Of a DNA stretch of 64,000 nucleotides, positions 37,779-47,965 are shown one piece after another. The notes below the pieces were generated by a model. It was not told where the DNA came from and ran no database searches. It was given only the letters and a program-made list of their open reading frames with translations. The DNA is from Zygosaccharomyces rouxii (taxonomy: Eukaryota > Ascomycota > Saccharomycetes > Saccharomycetales > Saccharomycetaceae). Numbering within the stretch: position 1 is the stretch's first letter; every line of letters starts with the position of its first letter. Made by a program: the position numbers and the translations under genes. Where the stretch lies: assembly GCF_000026365.1 (NCBI RefSeq), contig NC_012994.1, forward strand, positions 248,001 to 312,000. Reading direction: 5' to 3'.

Positions 37779-38882
37779 ATGCGAGAACTACAGCACCTTC
37801 AAGAAACCCCAATGGAACCCACTTCGAATGAATTGGGGCCCCTGGTGACTACCAATGGTATGTTCATCATTGATGAAATCCATGAGCAAGATGGCAAAGT
37901 ACACACGGATATTCCTGGAGGTGGGGGTATGTTTGCCATGCTTGGTGCATGCATTGTAACCAGCTCAGCCCAAGTTTCCGAAAATTTAAAATGGATTATA
38001 GATCGTGGTCATGATTTCCCACCATCTTTAACCTCTGTAATTGAATCTTGGGGGACAGGAGTTCATTTCAGAGATGATAATTCGAGGTATACCACCAGAG
38101 GTGGGAATTTCTACAGAAATGAAGACTTGAGAGAGTTTGAATATTTGACTCCCAAGAAACAAATTACGGTACAGGATTGGATTGATAGTTGGGGTCTTGA
38201 GGTACTGTCACAGCTGAAATGTATCCATTTACTTTGTTCAGCTGAGAGGTGTCTTCAAATACTAGATCAACTCGCAGAGAAGCAACTTGGTCCCAAGACG
38301 TTTGTATGGGAACCAATTCCTGATTTATGTAACCAGGAACATGCTCCCCAAATCATGCGTGTGCTTCAGAGACCAGAAACTGTTATCTTTTCCCCTAATG
38401 CTGAGGAAGGCGCCAGATTGTTGGGAGATGAAGAACCCTTACAGTTGGATCAAGTTCTAGAGTACATTTGGAAATTCGACAACTTGATATCACCACATCA
38501 TTCCTGTGTTTTAAGATGTGGGAAAATGGGGAGTGTGGCACTAAGCAGTAGGGACATCCACACTCGAAAGCGTCAAGTAATCCACTATCCTGCGTATCAC
38601 AGCGCTTCGCCCGAGAAAGTAGTAGACCCTACGGGAGGTGGTAACTCATACCTTGGTGCATTTTGTCTTGGTTACTCGCTCACGCAAGATTTACACGTTG
38701 CAAGCATTTGTGGGAATTTAGCTGCTGGATGTGTCATCGAGCAAGTGGGGATCCCGCATTTCGACCATAGTACAAGACAGTGGAACGGGTTAACCCTTCC
38801 ACAGAGGATTCATCACTATTTGCAAACTTATCATATTTCTCAGTATACATCACTAGATATGTACCAACAACTATCGCCATGA
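37779..38882 (+). CDS. MAK32: Mak32, ribokinase-fold protein of the PET18 locus
   Basis: A 367-residue PfkB/ribokinase-fold protein (S. cerevisiae Mak32, YCR019W, is 363). TTNGMFIIDEI near residue 24 and the glycine-rich GGGGMFAMLGAC (about 47-58) match the family. The second PfkB signature reads VVDPTGGGNSYLGAF (281-295): the anion-hole glycines remain, but the usual catalytic aspartate of GAGD is Asn289, so sugar-kinase activity is doubtful. In S. cerevisiae it is needed to maintain the M1 double-stranded RNA satellite. Two starts are possible, the ATG at 37779 or that at 37812. The stop lies two bases from that of PET18. Confidence 0.9.
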   Translation: MRELQHLQETPMEPTSNELGPLVTTNGMFIIDEIHEQDGKVHTDIPGGGGMFAMLGACIVTSSAQVSENLKWIIDRGHDFPPSLTSVIESWGTGVHFRDDNSRYTTRGGNFYRNEDLREFEYLTPKKQITVQDWIDSWGLEVLSQLKCIHLLCSAERCLQILDQLAEKQLGPKTFVWEPIPDLCNQEHAPQIMRVLQRPETVIFSPNAEEGARLLGDEEPLQLDQVLEYIWKFDNLISPHHSCVLRCGKMGSVALSSRDIHTRKRQVIHYPAYHSASPEKVVDPTGGGNSYLGAFCLGYSLTQDLHVASICGNLAAGCVIEQVGIPHFDHSTRQWNGLTLPQRIHHYLQTYHISQYTSLDMYQQLSP

Positions 38883-38884
38883 AC

Positions 38885-39529
38885 TTAGGCGTTATAGCAC
38901 GAGTCGAAAAACCCGTATTCGAACTTCAAGATTTTTTCAAAGGTGGATTCGACCTCTTTCAAGGGGTACTGGTTAACTTCATCTCTGAGGAAATCACACC
39001 ATTCCTGAAAGTGTTTGCCATCGTGCAAATCGATCCAAGTTTGATGCTTCCAGTGTAGATTTGAAGATCTGGGTAGATTATGAGCCCATTGCCAGTATAC
39101 GATCTCTGCACACCATAGGTAAGTGATCAATTGAGGGTATTGCCAGTTGTTTTCACGAGTCATGGCGATCAATTGACCCACGTAAGTTTCCACCTGCGGT
39201 AGACGGTTGTTCATCCAATGGGTGGAACTTTCATCGACACTAGGCTCTAAAAGTTTAAGCGCATCACGGAAATAAGTATTTTCATCATTGGCAAAGAATC
39301 CAATCTTTTGAGCTAGTGTGATTAAACTTTCAGGTGCAGGGGCTAATGATGCAATTTTACACATGAGTCTCAAACCTTCTTCGAAGAATTGTAGATCTTG
39401 CGCCAAGTAGATGAAAAGTTTACGATCCTCCAGGGTTCCCAGGCATAGTTCCTTGGTCAATGAATGAGTGGTAGCCTTTTCGAAAAGGTCGCCATATTTG
39501 GCTAATAAGCTCTCAGTTGTGGTTGTCAT
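38885..39529 (-). CDS. PET18: Pet18, TenA/THI-4 domain protein
   Basis: A 214-residue all-helical TenA-family protein (S. cerevisiae Pet18, YCR020C, is 215). LFIYLAQDLQFFEEGLRL (about 33-50) and LWCAEIVYWQWA (about 143-154) are the two helices lining the pocket that in true TenA binds aminopyrimidines. It resembles the TenA half of Thi20-type proteins, but biochemical function in yeast is not established. It is convergent with MAK32 and divergently placed from HTL1, with MAK31 on the same strand upstream, preserving the S. cerevisiae cluster. Confidence 0.92.
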   Translation of the reverse strand: MTTTTESLLAKYGDLFEKATTHSLTKELCLGTLEDRKLFIYLAQDLQFFEEGLRLMCKIASLAPAPESLITLAQKIGFFANDENTYFRDALKLLEPSVDESSTHWMNNRLPQVETYVGQLIAMTRENNWQYPQLITYLWCAEIVYWQWAHNLPRSSNLHWKHQTWIDLHDGKHFQEWCDFLRDEVNQYPLKEVESTFEKILKFEYGFFDSCYNA

Positions 39530-39662
39530 TGGGTCTGTGTGCAGCTGTACGAGGAGATGCGTCCAATTGTAAAATGTGTTCGCATTTCTCTCACTTTTAT
39601 ACTATTTTTTCTCTGTCAATGCAGCTGCAATTGCAGTTTGGAAACTCTTAGAGAGAGGACCA

Positions 39663-39959
39663 TCAGACCACATTTTTCAATAAATTTCGCTTGAATTGAA
39701 CCAATTGATTTAGTTCAGCTTGTGGTACTTTGATAGCTTGGATAGTCTTCCTTGGAACGCTCACCAGACCCAAAGTCCTTCGATTACCATCACCTGCACG
39801 CTCTTGCACATGATCAAGCAGTAAGTTCAATTGAGCGTCAAGGGCCATTAGTGAGCCTTTTAGTATTCTATTGTTATGTAAATTAACGTAAAGCGTACAG
39901 CCGACAAAATCTGGTAGTTTTAAACCCTCCATGGAGACTTGGCTGAGATCTTTGCTCAT
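39663..39959 (-). CDS. MAK31: Mak31, LSm-fold auxiliary subunit of NatC acetyltransferase
   Basis: A 98-residue protein (S. cerevisiae Mak31, YCR020C-A, is 88; this is Naa38 of NatC). The Sm1 motif is in LPDFVGCTLYVNLHNNRILKGSLMALDAQLNLLLDHV (residues 15-51, split here), and Sm2 in LGLVSVPRKTIQAIKV. NatC acetylates N-termini such as Met-Leu and Met-Phe co-translationally. In S. cerevisiae loss of it blocks L-A virus propagation because the Gag N-terminus is unacetylated. Confidence 0.94.
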   Translation of the reverse strand: MSKDLSQVSMEGLKLPDFVGCTLYVNLHNNRILKGSLMALDAQLNLLLDHVQERAGDGNRRTLGLVSVPRKTIQAIKVPQAELNQLVQFKRNLLKNVV

Positions 39960-40091
39960 TTTCTTGTTTTCCTATGCTTGTTCATCGAGATGAGCATAAA
40001 GTGAAAAAGTGAAAAGAAAGAAAAAAAAATGCTTTAACTTCAAATTATACAAACAACTTAGAAGAGATAAATTGCATAAAGGAAACCCCTA

Positions 40092-40316
40092 ATGAGTAGT
40101 GCCTCCAATTCTCAGCGCAAGTACAACAATATCACGCTCAAGACATTAACAGCTTACCAGCTGATGTCGCAAAGAGAACGGATGTGTGAACTGTTCCAAC
40201 TGTTAGATGATTCGGAACGTCATGAACATATTGTCAATCCTTTGAAACAGGAGAACATCTGCAACTCGATGAAAGAGAACCTAAGAGACATAAAGAATGA
40301 GTTGGGTACCAATTGA
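40092..40316 (+). CDS. HTL1: Htl1, small subunit of the RSC chromatin remodelling complex
   Basis: A 74-residue helical protein (S. cerevisiae Htl1, YCR020W-B, is 78). LKTLTAYQLMSQRERMCELFQLL is the recognisable core, followed by a second helix (ENICNSMKENLRDIKNEL). In S. cerevisiae Htl1 is needed for growth at high temperature and ploidy maintenance and binds Rsc8. It is divergent from MAK31, and the two share a 132-base promoter. Confidence 0.9.
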   Translation: MSSASNSQRKYNNITLKTLTAYQLMSQRERMCELFQLLDDSERHEHIVNPLKQENICNSMKENLRDIKNELGTN

Positions 40317-40493
40317 ATCTGTTACGTCGACCTTTTGTTGCACGTGATCACGTTGTCTATTGGGCTTGGTCTAATGTCCGGGTGAATCAGCTGAGTCACA
40401 TCAACTTTATCATGAAGATGGAAACGTACAAAGGGCATATCATATACTTGATTAGCAACTCAGTGAGTAAAGGCACTGTTAAACGAAGCAACT

Positions 40494-41187
40494 ATGAGGT
40501 ATGTTTGAACGTTTAAAAGGGTTGTAATCTTTCGGGTTCATTTACTAACTATGACTTTGTAGTGGAGGAAATTCCAAAAGGAGAATCGAAACCGATGTTA
40601 TGAAACTATTGATGAGCGATCATGAAGTGGAGCTAGTTAATGATAATATGCAAGAATTCCATGTTAAATTTCATGGACCCAAAGATACACCGTACGAGAC
40701 TGGTGTTTGGAGACTTCATGTGGAACTGCCGGACAACTACCCTTACAAGTCACCAAGTATTGGTTTCGTCAACAAGATTTTCCATCCCAACATTGATATT
40801 GCATCGGGATCAATCTGTTTAGATGTTATTAATTCGACATGGTCGCCCCTCTACGATTTGAAAAACATTGTCGAATGGATGATACCAGGACTGTTAAAGG
40901 AACCCAACGGTAGTGATCCACTGAACAACGAAGCCGCAACATTACAGTTAAGAGATAAGAAATTGTACGAGGAGAAAATTAAGGAGTACATCGACAAATA
41001 CGCCTGTGCAGAAAAATACGAGCAGTTGTTCGGTACAGACGACGAAGACGACGATGAAGATGACGATGAAGACGACGAGCAAGAGAACGATGAAGATGAC
41101 GACGAAGATGTCGATGGTAATGGAGATGAAGAAGTCGACGGTGGAAGTGAAGAGTTAAGCGACATAGAGGTTAGTGACGAGGAATGA
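40494..41187 (+). CDS. UBC8: Ubc8, ubiquitin-conjugating enzyme (spliced)
   Basis: A 209-residue E2 made of two exons, 40494-40498 and 40563-41187. The first exon is only ATGAG; joining completes [20 protein letters not shown], which matches the S. cerevisiae N-terminus. The UBC fold ends near residue 160, with [15 protein letters not shown] holding the catalytic cysteine near residue 85-90 and the HPN motif just before. The acidic C-terminal tail is almost entirely Asp/Glu. In S. cerevisiae Ubc8 ubiquitinates fructose-1,6-bisphosphatase when glucose returns, through the GID ligase. S. cerevisiae UBC8 (YEL012W) also has an intron near the start. Confidence 0.95.
40499..40562 (+). other. UBC8 spliceosomal intron, 64 bases
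   Basis: Donor GTATGT (40499-40504), perfect branch site TACTAAC (40543-40549) and acceptor TTTGTAG ending at 40562. It splits the second codon (AG | T). The short size and strict signals are typical of yeast introns in this family. It is the only intron I can support in the window. Confidence 0.95.
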
Positions 41188-41635
41188 GCTCGTTCTTTTC
41201 TTCTCGGGTTAGATGTCTTGGTAAAAGAGAATAATCCATATATATATATACTATGTACTGTATACCGTACTGTGAGAGTAAAAGCATGACACGTGAATGA
41301 GGACGTGAAACGTATATGAAACGTTTCGCTTCTGGAACAGTCGTTTCACAAATTGTTTCAGATTGAGACAATTGAAGTACTTTTATACGGTTGAGGGGGT
41401 GGGGGGAAAGATTTACGGATTTATTTTTGTCAGCGGGTACCTCAAAAAGAAAAAAGGGGAGAGTTTTCAAGGGTTAAACTTTCTACTGCCGTTGTTGTCG
41501 TTACCTGGCGACTGTTACAGCGGGTATATAAAGAGGGCAAGATTATCAGGTGGCGCCAGCAGAGACAATGGTGGGATTCTTTACTTTTTATCTTCTTCAC
41601 ATTCCAGTAAATACAAGAATCTTCGAGCTCGAGTA
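41188..41635. promoter_or_regulatory. GLC3 promoter region
   Basis: This 448-base region contains one STRE (AGGGG, 41455-41459) and a TATATAAA box (41525-41532) about 110 bases before the GLC3 ATG. GAAACGTTTC palindromes lie near 41308-41345. GLC3 in S. cerevisiae is induced late in growth by Msn2/Msn4, so the STRE fits. The GLC3 frame is open upstream for 91 codons but lacks family similarity there. Confidence 0.55.
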
Positions 41636-43756
41636 ATGGGTGCTGATTCGGAAATTCCAGAAAACGTCAGAGGCGTCGTTGAATTTGATAGCTGGTTGAA
41701 ACCATTCGTTCATGTTTTGTCAGAAAGAAGATATTTAGGTGATAAATGGCATTATGATATTACTCATGCTACCCCTGATGGGTCTTATCAGTCGTTGTCA
41801 AAGTTCGCTAGGGATTCGTACAGATCATACGGATTGCATGCGGATTGGGAGACTGGAGAGATAAGATATAGAGAATGGGCGCCTAATGCTCAGAAAGCGT
41901 TTCTCATTGGTGAATTCAACAATTGGAATGAGAGTTCTCATGAATTGAAATCCAAGGATGAGTTTGGTGTGTTCCACATCACTATACCACCTAATGCGGA
42001 TGGGTCGTTTGCCATTCCGCACGATTCTAAAATAAAAGTTATGTTTGTTAAACCTGATGGTTCCAAGATTTACAGATTGCCAGCCTGGATTACAAGAGCC
42101 ACACAGCCTGATCGTGAGACTGCGAAGGCGTATGGCCCTGGATATGAGGCAAGATTTTGGAATCCTGAAAAACCGTATGAGTTTAAGAATAAGAGACCTC
42201 ATTTCAACCAAAAAGTGGACTCGTTAAGAATTTATGAAGCGCATGTTGGAATTTCATCACCGGAACCAAAGGTAGCCTCTTACAAAGAATTCACTCAAAA
42301 TGTTTTACCAAGGATTAAACATCTGGGGTACGATGCCATTCAATTGATGGCTATAATGGAGCATGCTTATTACGCAAGTTTTGGCTACCAGGTGACCAAT
42401 TTTTTCGCTGCAAGTTCCCGTTATGGTACTCCCGAGGAATTGAAAGAATTGATAGATACCGCCCACGGTATGGGAATTCTCGTGCTGTTAGATGTGGTAC
42501 ACAGTCATGCTTCCAAGAATGCAGAGGATGGACTCAACGAATTTGATGGTTCCGATCACCAGTACTTTCATTCTATAGATTCTGGTAGAGGTAGTCATCC
42601 AGACTGGGACTCGAGATTGTTTAACTACGGAAGTTTTGAGGTGCAAAGATTCTTGTTAGCCAATTTAGCTTTTTACATCGACGTCTATCAGTTTGATGGT
42701 TTCAGATTCGACGGTGTCACTTCTATGCTTTATCTGCACCATGGTGTGGGGCCCAGTGGGGCATTTAGTGGTAATTACAACGAGTACTTATCGAAGGAAA
42801 AGTCGGGTGTTGACCATGAAGCTGTTGCATATCTGATGTTAGCAAACGATCTGGTCCATGAATTACTACCGCAATCTGCTATTACCATTGCTGAAGATGT
42901 TTCTGGTTACCCCACATTGTGTCTACCAAGAGCAATGGGAGGTATCGGGTTTGATTACAGATTGGCTATGGCGCTACCAGATATGTGGATTAAACTCTTG
43001 AAAGAGCAAAAAGATGAAGATTGGGAAATGGGGGACATTGTTCACACTTTAACCAATAGACGTCATGGTGAAAAAGTGGTTGCTTATTGTGAATCACACG
43101 ATCAAGCATTGGTCGGTGATAAAACTCTAGCATTTTGGCTTATGGATGCTGCTATGTACACAGACATGTCGGTCTTGAAACCTGCAACTTTGGTAATCGA
43201 TCGTGGTATGTCTTTACACAAAATGATCAGATTGTTGACGCATTCTCTAGGTGGTGAAGCATTTTTAGCATTCGAAGGTAATGAATTTGGCCATCCTGAG
43301 TGGTTAGATTTCCCCAATGTTAATAATGGTGACAGTTTCCATTATGCTCGTAGACAATTCAATTTAGCAGACGACAACTTGTTACGTTACAGAATGTTGT
43401 ATGAATTCGATGCCGCTATGCAAAACTGTGAAAGAAAACACCAGTGGCTAAATACACCGCAGGCATACGTCTCTTTAAAACATGAAGGTGATAAGGTAAT
43501 TGCGTTTGAGCGTAATGGACATTTGTTCATGTTTAATTTCCATCCTACTAAAAGTTATACTGATTACAGATTTGGTGTGGATGTTGCGGGTACTTATAAA
43601 ATTGTTTTGAATTCCGATCGTAAAGAATATGGCGGTTACGATAGAGTTGATGAAAGTGCAAGATTTTTCACCACTGATTTAGCATGGAATGGTAGAAAAA
43701 ACTTTATTCAAGTTTATATCCCATCCAGGGTAGCACTGGTTTGCGCCCTTGAGTAA
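41636..43756 (+). CDS. GLC3: 1,4-alpha-glucan branching enzyme
   Basis: A 706-residue GH13 enzyme (S. cerevisiae Glc3, YEL011W, is 704) that makes alpha-1,6 branches in glycogen. A carbohydrate-binding N-terminal module (CBM48, about 45-150) precedes the TIM barrel. The four GH13 regions are intact: [20 protein letters not shown] with the nucleophile Asp, IAEDVSGYP with the acid Glu, and [12 protein letters not shown]. The start at 41636 gives [22 protein letters not shown], aligned with the S. cerevisiae N-terminus. Confidence 0.97.
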   Translation: MGADSEIPENVRGVVEFDSWLKPFVHVLSERRYLGDKWHYDITHATPDGSYQSLSKFARDSYRSYGLHADWETGEIRYREWAPNAQKAFLIGEFNNWNESSHELKSKDEFGVFHITIPPNADGSFAIPHDSKIKVMFVKPDGSKIYRLPAWITRATQPDRETAKAYGPGYEARFWNPEKPYEFKNKRPHFNQKVDSLRIYEAHVGISSPEPKVASYKEFTQNVLPRIKHLGYDAIQLMAIMEHAYYASFGYQVTNFFAASSRYGTPEELKELIDTAHGMGILVLLDVVHSHASKNAEDGLNEFDGSDHQYFHSIDSGRGSHPDWDSRLFNYGSFEVQRFLLANLAFYIDVYQFDGFRFDGVTSMLYLHHGVGPSGAFSGNYNEYLSKEKSGVDHEAVAYLMLANDLVHELLPQSAITIAEDVSGYPTLCLPRAMGGIGFDYRLAMALPDMWIKLLKEQKDEDWEMGDIVHTLTNRRHGEKVVAYCESHDQALVGDKTLAFWLMDAAMYTDMSVLKPATLVIDRGMSLHKMIRLLTHSLGGEAFLAFEGNEFGHPEWLDFPNVNNGDSFHYARRQFNLADDNLLRYRMLYEFDAAMQNCERKHQWLNTPQAYVSLKHEGDKVIAFERNGHLFMFNFHPTKSYTDYRFGVDVAGTYKIVLNSDRKEYGGYDRVDESARFFTTDLAWNGRKNFIQVYIPSRVALVCALE

Positions 43757-44307
43757 TATATCAATATCATATTGAGACGTTTTTAGATTAGTGATAGTAG
43801 CGATAATAATAATATTAATAATAATAATAATAATTGTTGTTTTGTTTTTTTTTCTTTTCTTTTGGCTCTTCGAACTTTTTGATCGGATCTCTATTCCCAA
43901 ATGATCAGTATACCTCGATCTATCTGCAATTAGATTCTAATATGCTTACGAGCTTGGCAGAGCACACAACATGGGGACTTGTTAGCGCCGTATGTGTTGG
44001 GTGTGTGGGTGTAATGGATTCAGTTGCTCATGCCCCAGTGAATGGAAAAACTCTTACTGCAATACGTTTATTCCAAATGGTTAATGATACTGTTGTTTCC
44101 AGCTAGGAGCTCTGTCCATTAGCTCTGGTTTCACCCTGTTGGTTTCCTCTACGGGGGCTTCAAAGTCTCATGTACGAGTATAACGTCTTCCTACAGCATT
44201 CGTTGGCCCCACAGAATCGACGTTCTTTAATCACACTATGAGACCTTAGGAGTTGTTTATTGGAAAATTATAATATTCCTTAACTGAGGATCTGCAAAAA
44301 AAAATTA
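43757..44307. other. spacer GLC3 to tRNA-Lys
   Basis: This 551-base stretch holds the GLC3 3' end with an ATA/TAA microsatellite (about 43803-43834) and T runs (43840-43862). A frame starting at the ATG at 43942 gives 54 residues, without recognisable features. No RNA gene seen before the tRNA. Confidence 0.45.
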
Positions 44308-44380
44308 AGCCCTGCAGGGGGCTCGAACCCCTAACCTTGTGATTAAGAGTCACACGCGCTACCGATTGCGCCAGCAAGGC
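44308..44380 (-). tRNA. tRNA-Lys (CUU)
   Basis: A 73-base tRNA on the minus strand: acceptor GCCTTGC pairs with GCAGGGC, the D arm has GGCGCAATCGGTAGCGC, the anticodon loop CTCTTAA gives anticodon CUU, and the T arm is GGGGTTCGAGCCCC. No intron. CAAGTTC lies just upstream of the 5' end and a T run downstream. Confidence 0.96.
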
Positions 44381-44937
44381 TTACTAGAACTTGAAATTTC
44401 AGTTTCGAAAATTATAATTTGTCTATAATATGATGTCATGTGATTGACACGTAAAATGTGAAAATTCTTTAACGCCGAAGAAGTTGCCTCATTTTGTCAA
44501 AACTCTTGGCGTAGAATATTCTTCCAAAGCTCAAATCAGCCGATTTTATTTGAATAAAGGCTTGGTTAAAGTCAGAGGGAACTACCACGGTAGGTGTTGC
44601 TGTCAATCAACCAGTATTGTGTATAATTCATCGAAGCACTTTTTTTGTTCTTGTTTTAGCCAGGCATTAAGCTGTCAGAATATTCACATACAAAAGAACA
44701 CATAGAAAGGAAGATTAACGCTCTTTACTATCGACAGAAAAGAACAAGAACTAAACGAGCAGCAGAAAGATAATCTCAATACTTATTGGTGGGATATATC
44801 TTAACTTTACGTTGAATTTTCGTTGTTTTTTTTTCTTCATTGCTACTCTTTAGTACGACTCTTTGAACTAAGACTCCTTATTCAATTCTCGAGATTTTCA
44901 ATTGCAATTCCAGTACGTGGTTCGCTAGTTTGGTTTA
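44381..44937. other. spacer tRNA-Lys to CWH43
   Basis: This 557-base stretch includes the CWH43 promoter. Bases 44484-44600 read as a coding-like frame without an ATG, possibly a relic, and the rest is AT-rich with T runs. I see no RNA gene. Confidence 0.4.
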
Positions 44938-47847
44938 ATGGTGAAGATTAATGGTAAGGTAGTTCCATTGGCGCATACGGTGTGTGCGTCTAGTGCATTT
45001 TTAGCTTCACTACTGGCCGGTTGTATATTACATTACGACAAAATTGTGAGGAATTCATTTTTTGAATATCCTGATGAATGGTTCCCTAGTGTGTCAGCAA
45101 CAATTGGCAGTTTTTACCCTGAAAGAAGTATTTTCCAAGCTTTAATAGCTTTAGCTGCAATTCCAAGATTTTTGCTAATTTTAGGACATTATTATTTAAG
45201 CGGTTCAATCACTACGTTAATAATTGGATTAGTTAGAACCCTTTCATGTGGAGGTTGGGTTTACATTACAAGCACGGATGATCAGGATGTCCATGATTTG
45301 TTCATGATTCTTTACATCGCCTTAACATTACCATGGAACGTATATGTTACTAAATCAAGTGAAAAATCCAAAAAATGGAGAAAATTAATTTCAATTGGTT
45401 TTTTCGGTACTATGGTACCATTAGTTCAACATTTTGTTAAACATAAAGTTCATATGGTTCCTGGCGCTTATTCTATTTATGCGCTACTTGGATGGTCATT
45501 GGTAGCATTGGATATTGCATTTGATGCATTTTCCATTAAAGATTTTACTTCAATTGAAATTAATTTAGGTTTAGAACCTTTACAACAAGGTACTTGGTTG
45601 TTTAAACGTGAAGAGACCAGTTCTAAACCAGTTAATGGTGTTAAAGATGAAAAATTGGTATCAAACGGTAAGGAATCAAAATTAGCTACAAATTCTGAGA
45701 GAGATGCACCAGGTTTGTATCCATCTACTTTGCCACAAGTTGAGTCTTATACTTACATTTTGACCAATACTTACAATTCCTTTATCTTTTGGACTGCTGT
45801 AACTTCAATTACTTGCAGTATCTGGTATTTCCCATTGTGGAACATGGGTCTTTCTGGCTATGAAGCCGTTATGGTGTATGATCTCCTACCAATACTACTG
45901 TACATTCCCTACGTGCCCCAAATTATTCATCAACATGCTGTTTTATTAGGTGGATTGCTCGTTGTGGGATCTCATTTCGTTGGATTGCCGGAAAGTCGCC
46001 TGCTGGTGACTGGTGCCGGTGATGCTCTTGTGGTGAGTGCATTTGTACTCAATTTGAAATCTATTAAAAGACCTGAAGTCAATGCCGCTTTCACTGTGAC
46101 ATGGTTGTTGGGTCTAGTCATCTCTGTGATATTAAAATTCGCCTGCCATGGTAACAATCCCTTGTGGCCTATTACTAAAGCTGAAAATGGTGGCTATCAC
46201 AACATTGGATTGATTTTCACAACCATTTTTGGAATCTTGGCACCTTATGTCAATTCATTACATTTTGCTCCCAAAGATAGTTCTAAGGCTGACGGAAAGA
46301 CTACGGAATCTATAAAGAGTAACAAATACAAGTTTTTTGTGGGTCTTGGATTCGGTTCCATAATTTTTAGTCTTCACCGATTCTTTACCGATGCCTCTGC
46401 ATTGATTTATTGGTCTTGGGAGGGTTGGAACCAAGAAACTCAAGGCCCCTTGGCTTGGCCATGGAGTGGGTTAACTTGCCTTGTCATGCTATTAGCTTCT
46501 TTAACCTCCGTGAGATTCTCTAAAAATACATGGGTACCTGGTATCCTTTTGTTGGAATCTACTTGGGTCTTGTGCAATAGAAACATTACTGAATGGGATA
46601 ACTATCTTTACGGTGGGTTACCTTATATCTTGGGTGTGATTTGGACCATTCCATCATATTTTGCAGCTTTGAGTGAATTACAGAGTGTTGGCGTCATAAT
46701 TCTAGGTTTTGTTACCTATGCGTTCATCAGTTTTGCCACTGTTTGGACCGTTGCGTATGCATTTGTTCCTCTTGGATGGTTATTGAGAGAAAGAATCGAG
46801 GTTGTTATTTGGTTTTCAACCGCCTTGATTGTAATTGGTTTATTTGTGATTAAAGTACCTGCTGACACCGTAAACAGCATTAGTTCAAAACCATTGGGCA
46901 ATGCTTTCTTCAAACGTATACTGATTTTAACCTCGGTAATTGCTGCCATGATTGGAGGATTTACTTTTGAAAATAGACCTACTGGAGTACCTCAACCATA
47001 TCATCCAGAGTCCCAAATGATTACAGCGGGTATTTGGACCGTCCATTTTGGATTTGATAACAACATGTGGGCATCTGAGGAAAGTATGGCGTTCTTGCTT
47101 AAATCTATGGAGTTAGACGTTGTTGGTTTACTAGAAACTGATACTCAACAAATCCCAATGGGTAACAGAGACATTACGAGTAAATTGGCCCATGATTTGA
47201 ACATGTACGCTGATTACGGTCCAGGTCCTAATAAGCATACATGGGGATGTGTGCTTTTGTCGAAATTCCCTATCGTTAATTCCACTCACCATTTATTACC
47301 TTCACCAGTTGGTGAACTTGCACCTGCTATCCATGCAACTTTAAAGACATATAACGATACTTTGGTTGATGTGTTTGTTTTCCACGGTGGTCAAGAAGAG
47401 GACGAATTAGATAGGAAGTTGCAAAGTGAAGTGATGGCAAAATTAATGGGTTCTACTCAAAGGCCTACAATTCTTTTGAGTTATTTGGTTACGGATCCAC
47501 ATGAGGGCAATTACAATACTTATGTTAGTGAAACGAGCGGTATGAGAGATATTGATCCAAGTGATTATGAGAGATGGTGCGAATACATTCTTTACAAGGA
47601 TTTGAAAAAACTGGGTTACGCAAGAGTCTCTAGAGGTACAGTTACAGATACTGAATTACAAGTGGGTAAATTCCAAGTTATACCAGAAACGCAAGTGAAA
47701 AAGCTGGGTGAAAAGCTCTATGATACCGTTACCTTAGATACCGCTGAGGAAGATGCACATCTTTTCCCCGAAGAATTTTTCGACGAAGGTGAAAGAGGAC
47801 ATTACTATCACGTTTTTAATAGACCTCGTTACTTTTCGCTTAATTGA
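44938..47847 (+). CDS. CWH43: Cwh43, GPI-anchor lipid remodelling protein
   Basis: A 969-residue polytopic membrane protein (S. cerevisiae Cwh43, YCR017C, is 953) that swaps diacylglycerol for ceramide on GPI anchors in the ER. The N-terminal third is a Frag1/DRAM-like bundle of membrane helices, related to PGAP2. The middle has further helices (about 265-660). The C-terminal 270 residues form an endonuclease/exonuclease/phosphatase-fold domain (VVGLLETDTQQ, GPGPNKHTWGCVLLSKFPI and VDVFVFHGGQEED) as in PGAP2-interacting protein. Confidence 0.96.
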   Translation: MVKINGKVVPLAHTVCASSAFLASLLAGCILHYDKIVRNSFFEYPDEWFPSVSATIGSFYPERSIFQALIALAAIPRFLLILGHYYLSGSITTLIIGLVRTLSCGGWVYITSTDDQDVHDLFMILYIALTLPWNVYVTKSSEKSKKWRKLISIGFFGTMVPLVQHFVKHKVHMVPGAYSIYALLGWSLVALDIAFDAFSIKDFTSIEINLGLEPLQQGTWLFKREETSSKPVNGVKDEKLVSNGKESKLATNSERDAPGLYPSTLPQVESYTYILTNTYNSFIFWTAVTSITCSIWYFPLWNMGLSGYEAVMVYDLLPILLYIPYVPQIIHQHAVLLGGLLVVGSHFVGLPESRLLVTGAGDALVVSAFVLNLKSIKRPEVNAAFTVTWLLGLVISVILKFACHGNNPLWPITKAENGGYHNIGLIFTTIFGILAPYVNSLHFAPKDSSKADGKTTESIKSNKYKFFVGLGFGSIIFSLHRFFTDASALIYWSWEGWNQETQGPLAWPWSGLTCLVMLLASLTSVRFSKNTWVPGILLLESTWVLCNRNITEWDNYLYGGLPYILGVIWTIPSYFAALSELQSVGVIILGFVTYAFISFATVWTVAYAFVPLGWLLRERIEVVIWFSTALIVIGLFVIKVPADTVNSISSKPLGNAFFKRILILTSVIAAMIGGFTFENRPTGVPQPYHPESQMITAGIWTVHFGFDNNMWASEESMAFLLKSMELDVVGLLETDTQQIPMGNRDITSKLAHDLNMYADYGPGPNKHTWGCVLLSKFPIVNSTHHLLPSPVGELAPAIHATLKTYNDTLVDVFVFHGGQEEDELDRKLQSEVMAKLMGSTQRPTILLSYLVTDPHEGNYNTYVSETSGMRDIDPSDYERWCEYILYKDLKKLGYARVSRGTVTDTELQVGKFQVIPETQVKKLGEKLYDTVTLDTAEEDAHLFPEEFFDEGERGHYYHVFNRPRYFSLN

Positions 47848-47874
47848 TTAAGCTTGCATTTTTTTTTTTTTTTA

Positions 47875-47910
47875 TTTGTTTGTTTGTTTGTTTGTTTGTT
47901 TGTTTGTTTG
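47875..47910. repeat. TTTG tetranucleotide microsatellite, nine copies
   Basis: Nine perfect TTTG units follow a 16-base T run right after the CWH43 stop codon. The block may form part of the 3' end signals, and the copy number is likely polymorphic. Confidence 0.95.
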
Positions 47911-47965
47911 TCTTATTATTTAAGTTTTCGTAATAGTAATACACCAGCCAAGATATCTGCTTATA

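Noticed and set aside
41363..41635. N-terminal extension of GLC3 by 91 residues
   Set aside because: The extra part includes the TATA box and STRE and has no counterpart in the family, so the ATG at 41636 was used.
43942..44106. Small protein gene of 54 residues after GLC3
   Set aside because: No homology, no family features, and an isolated frame near a tRNA.
44484..44705. Open frame between tRNA-Lys and CWH43
   Set aside because: Begins with TTG, lacks an ATG, and the second half is Cys/Ser-rich noise; only a possible relic.
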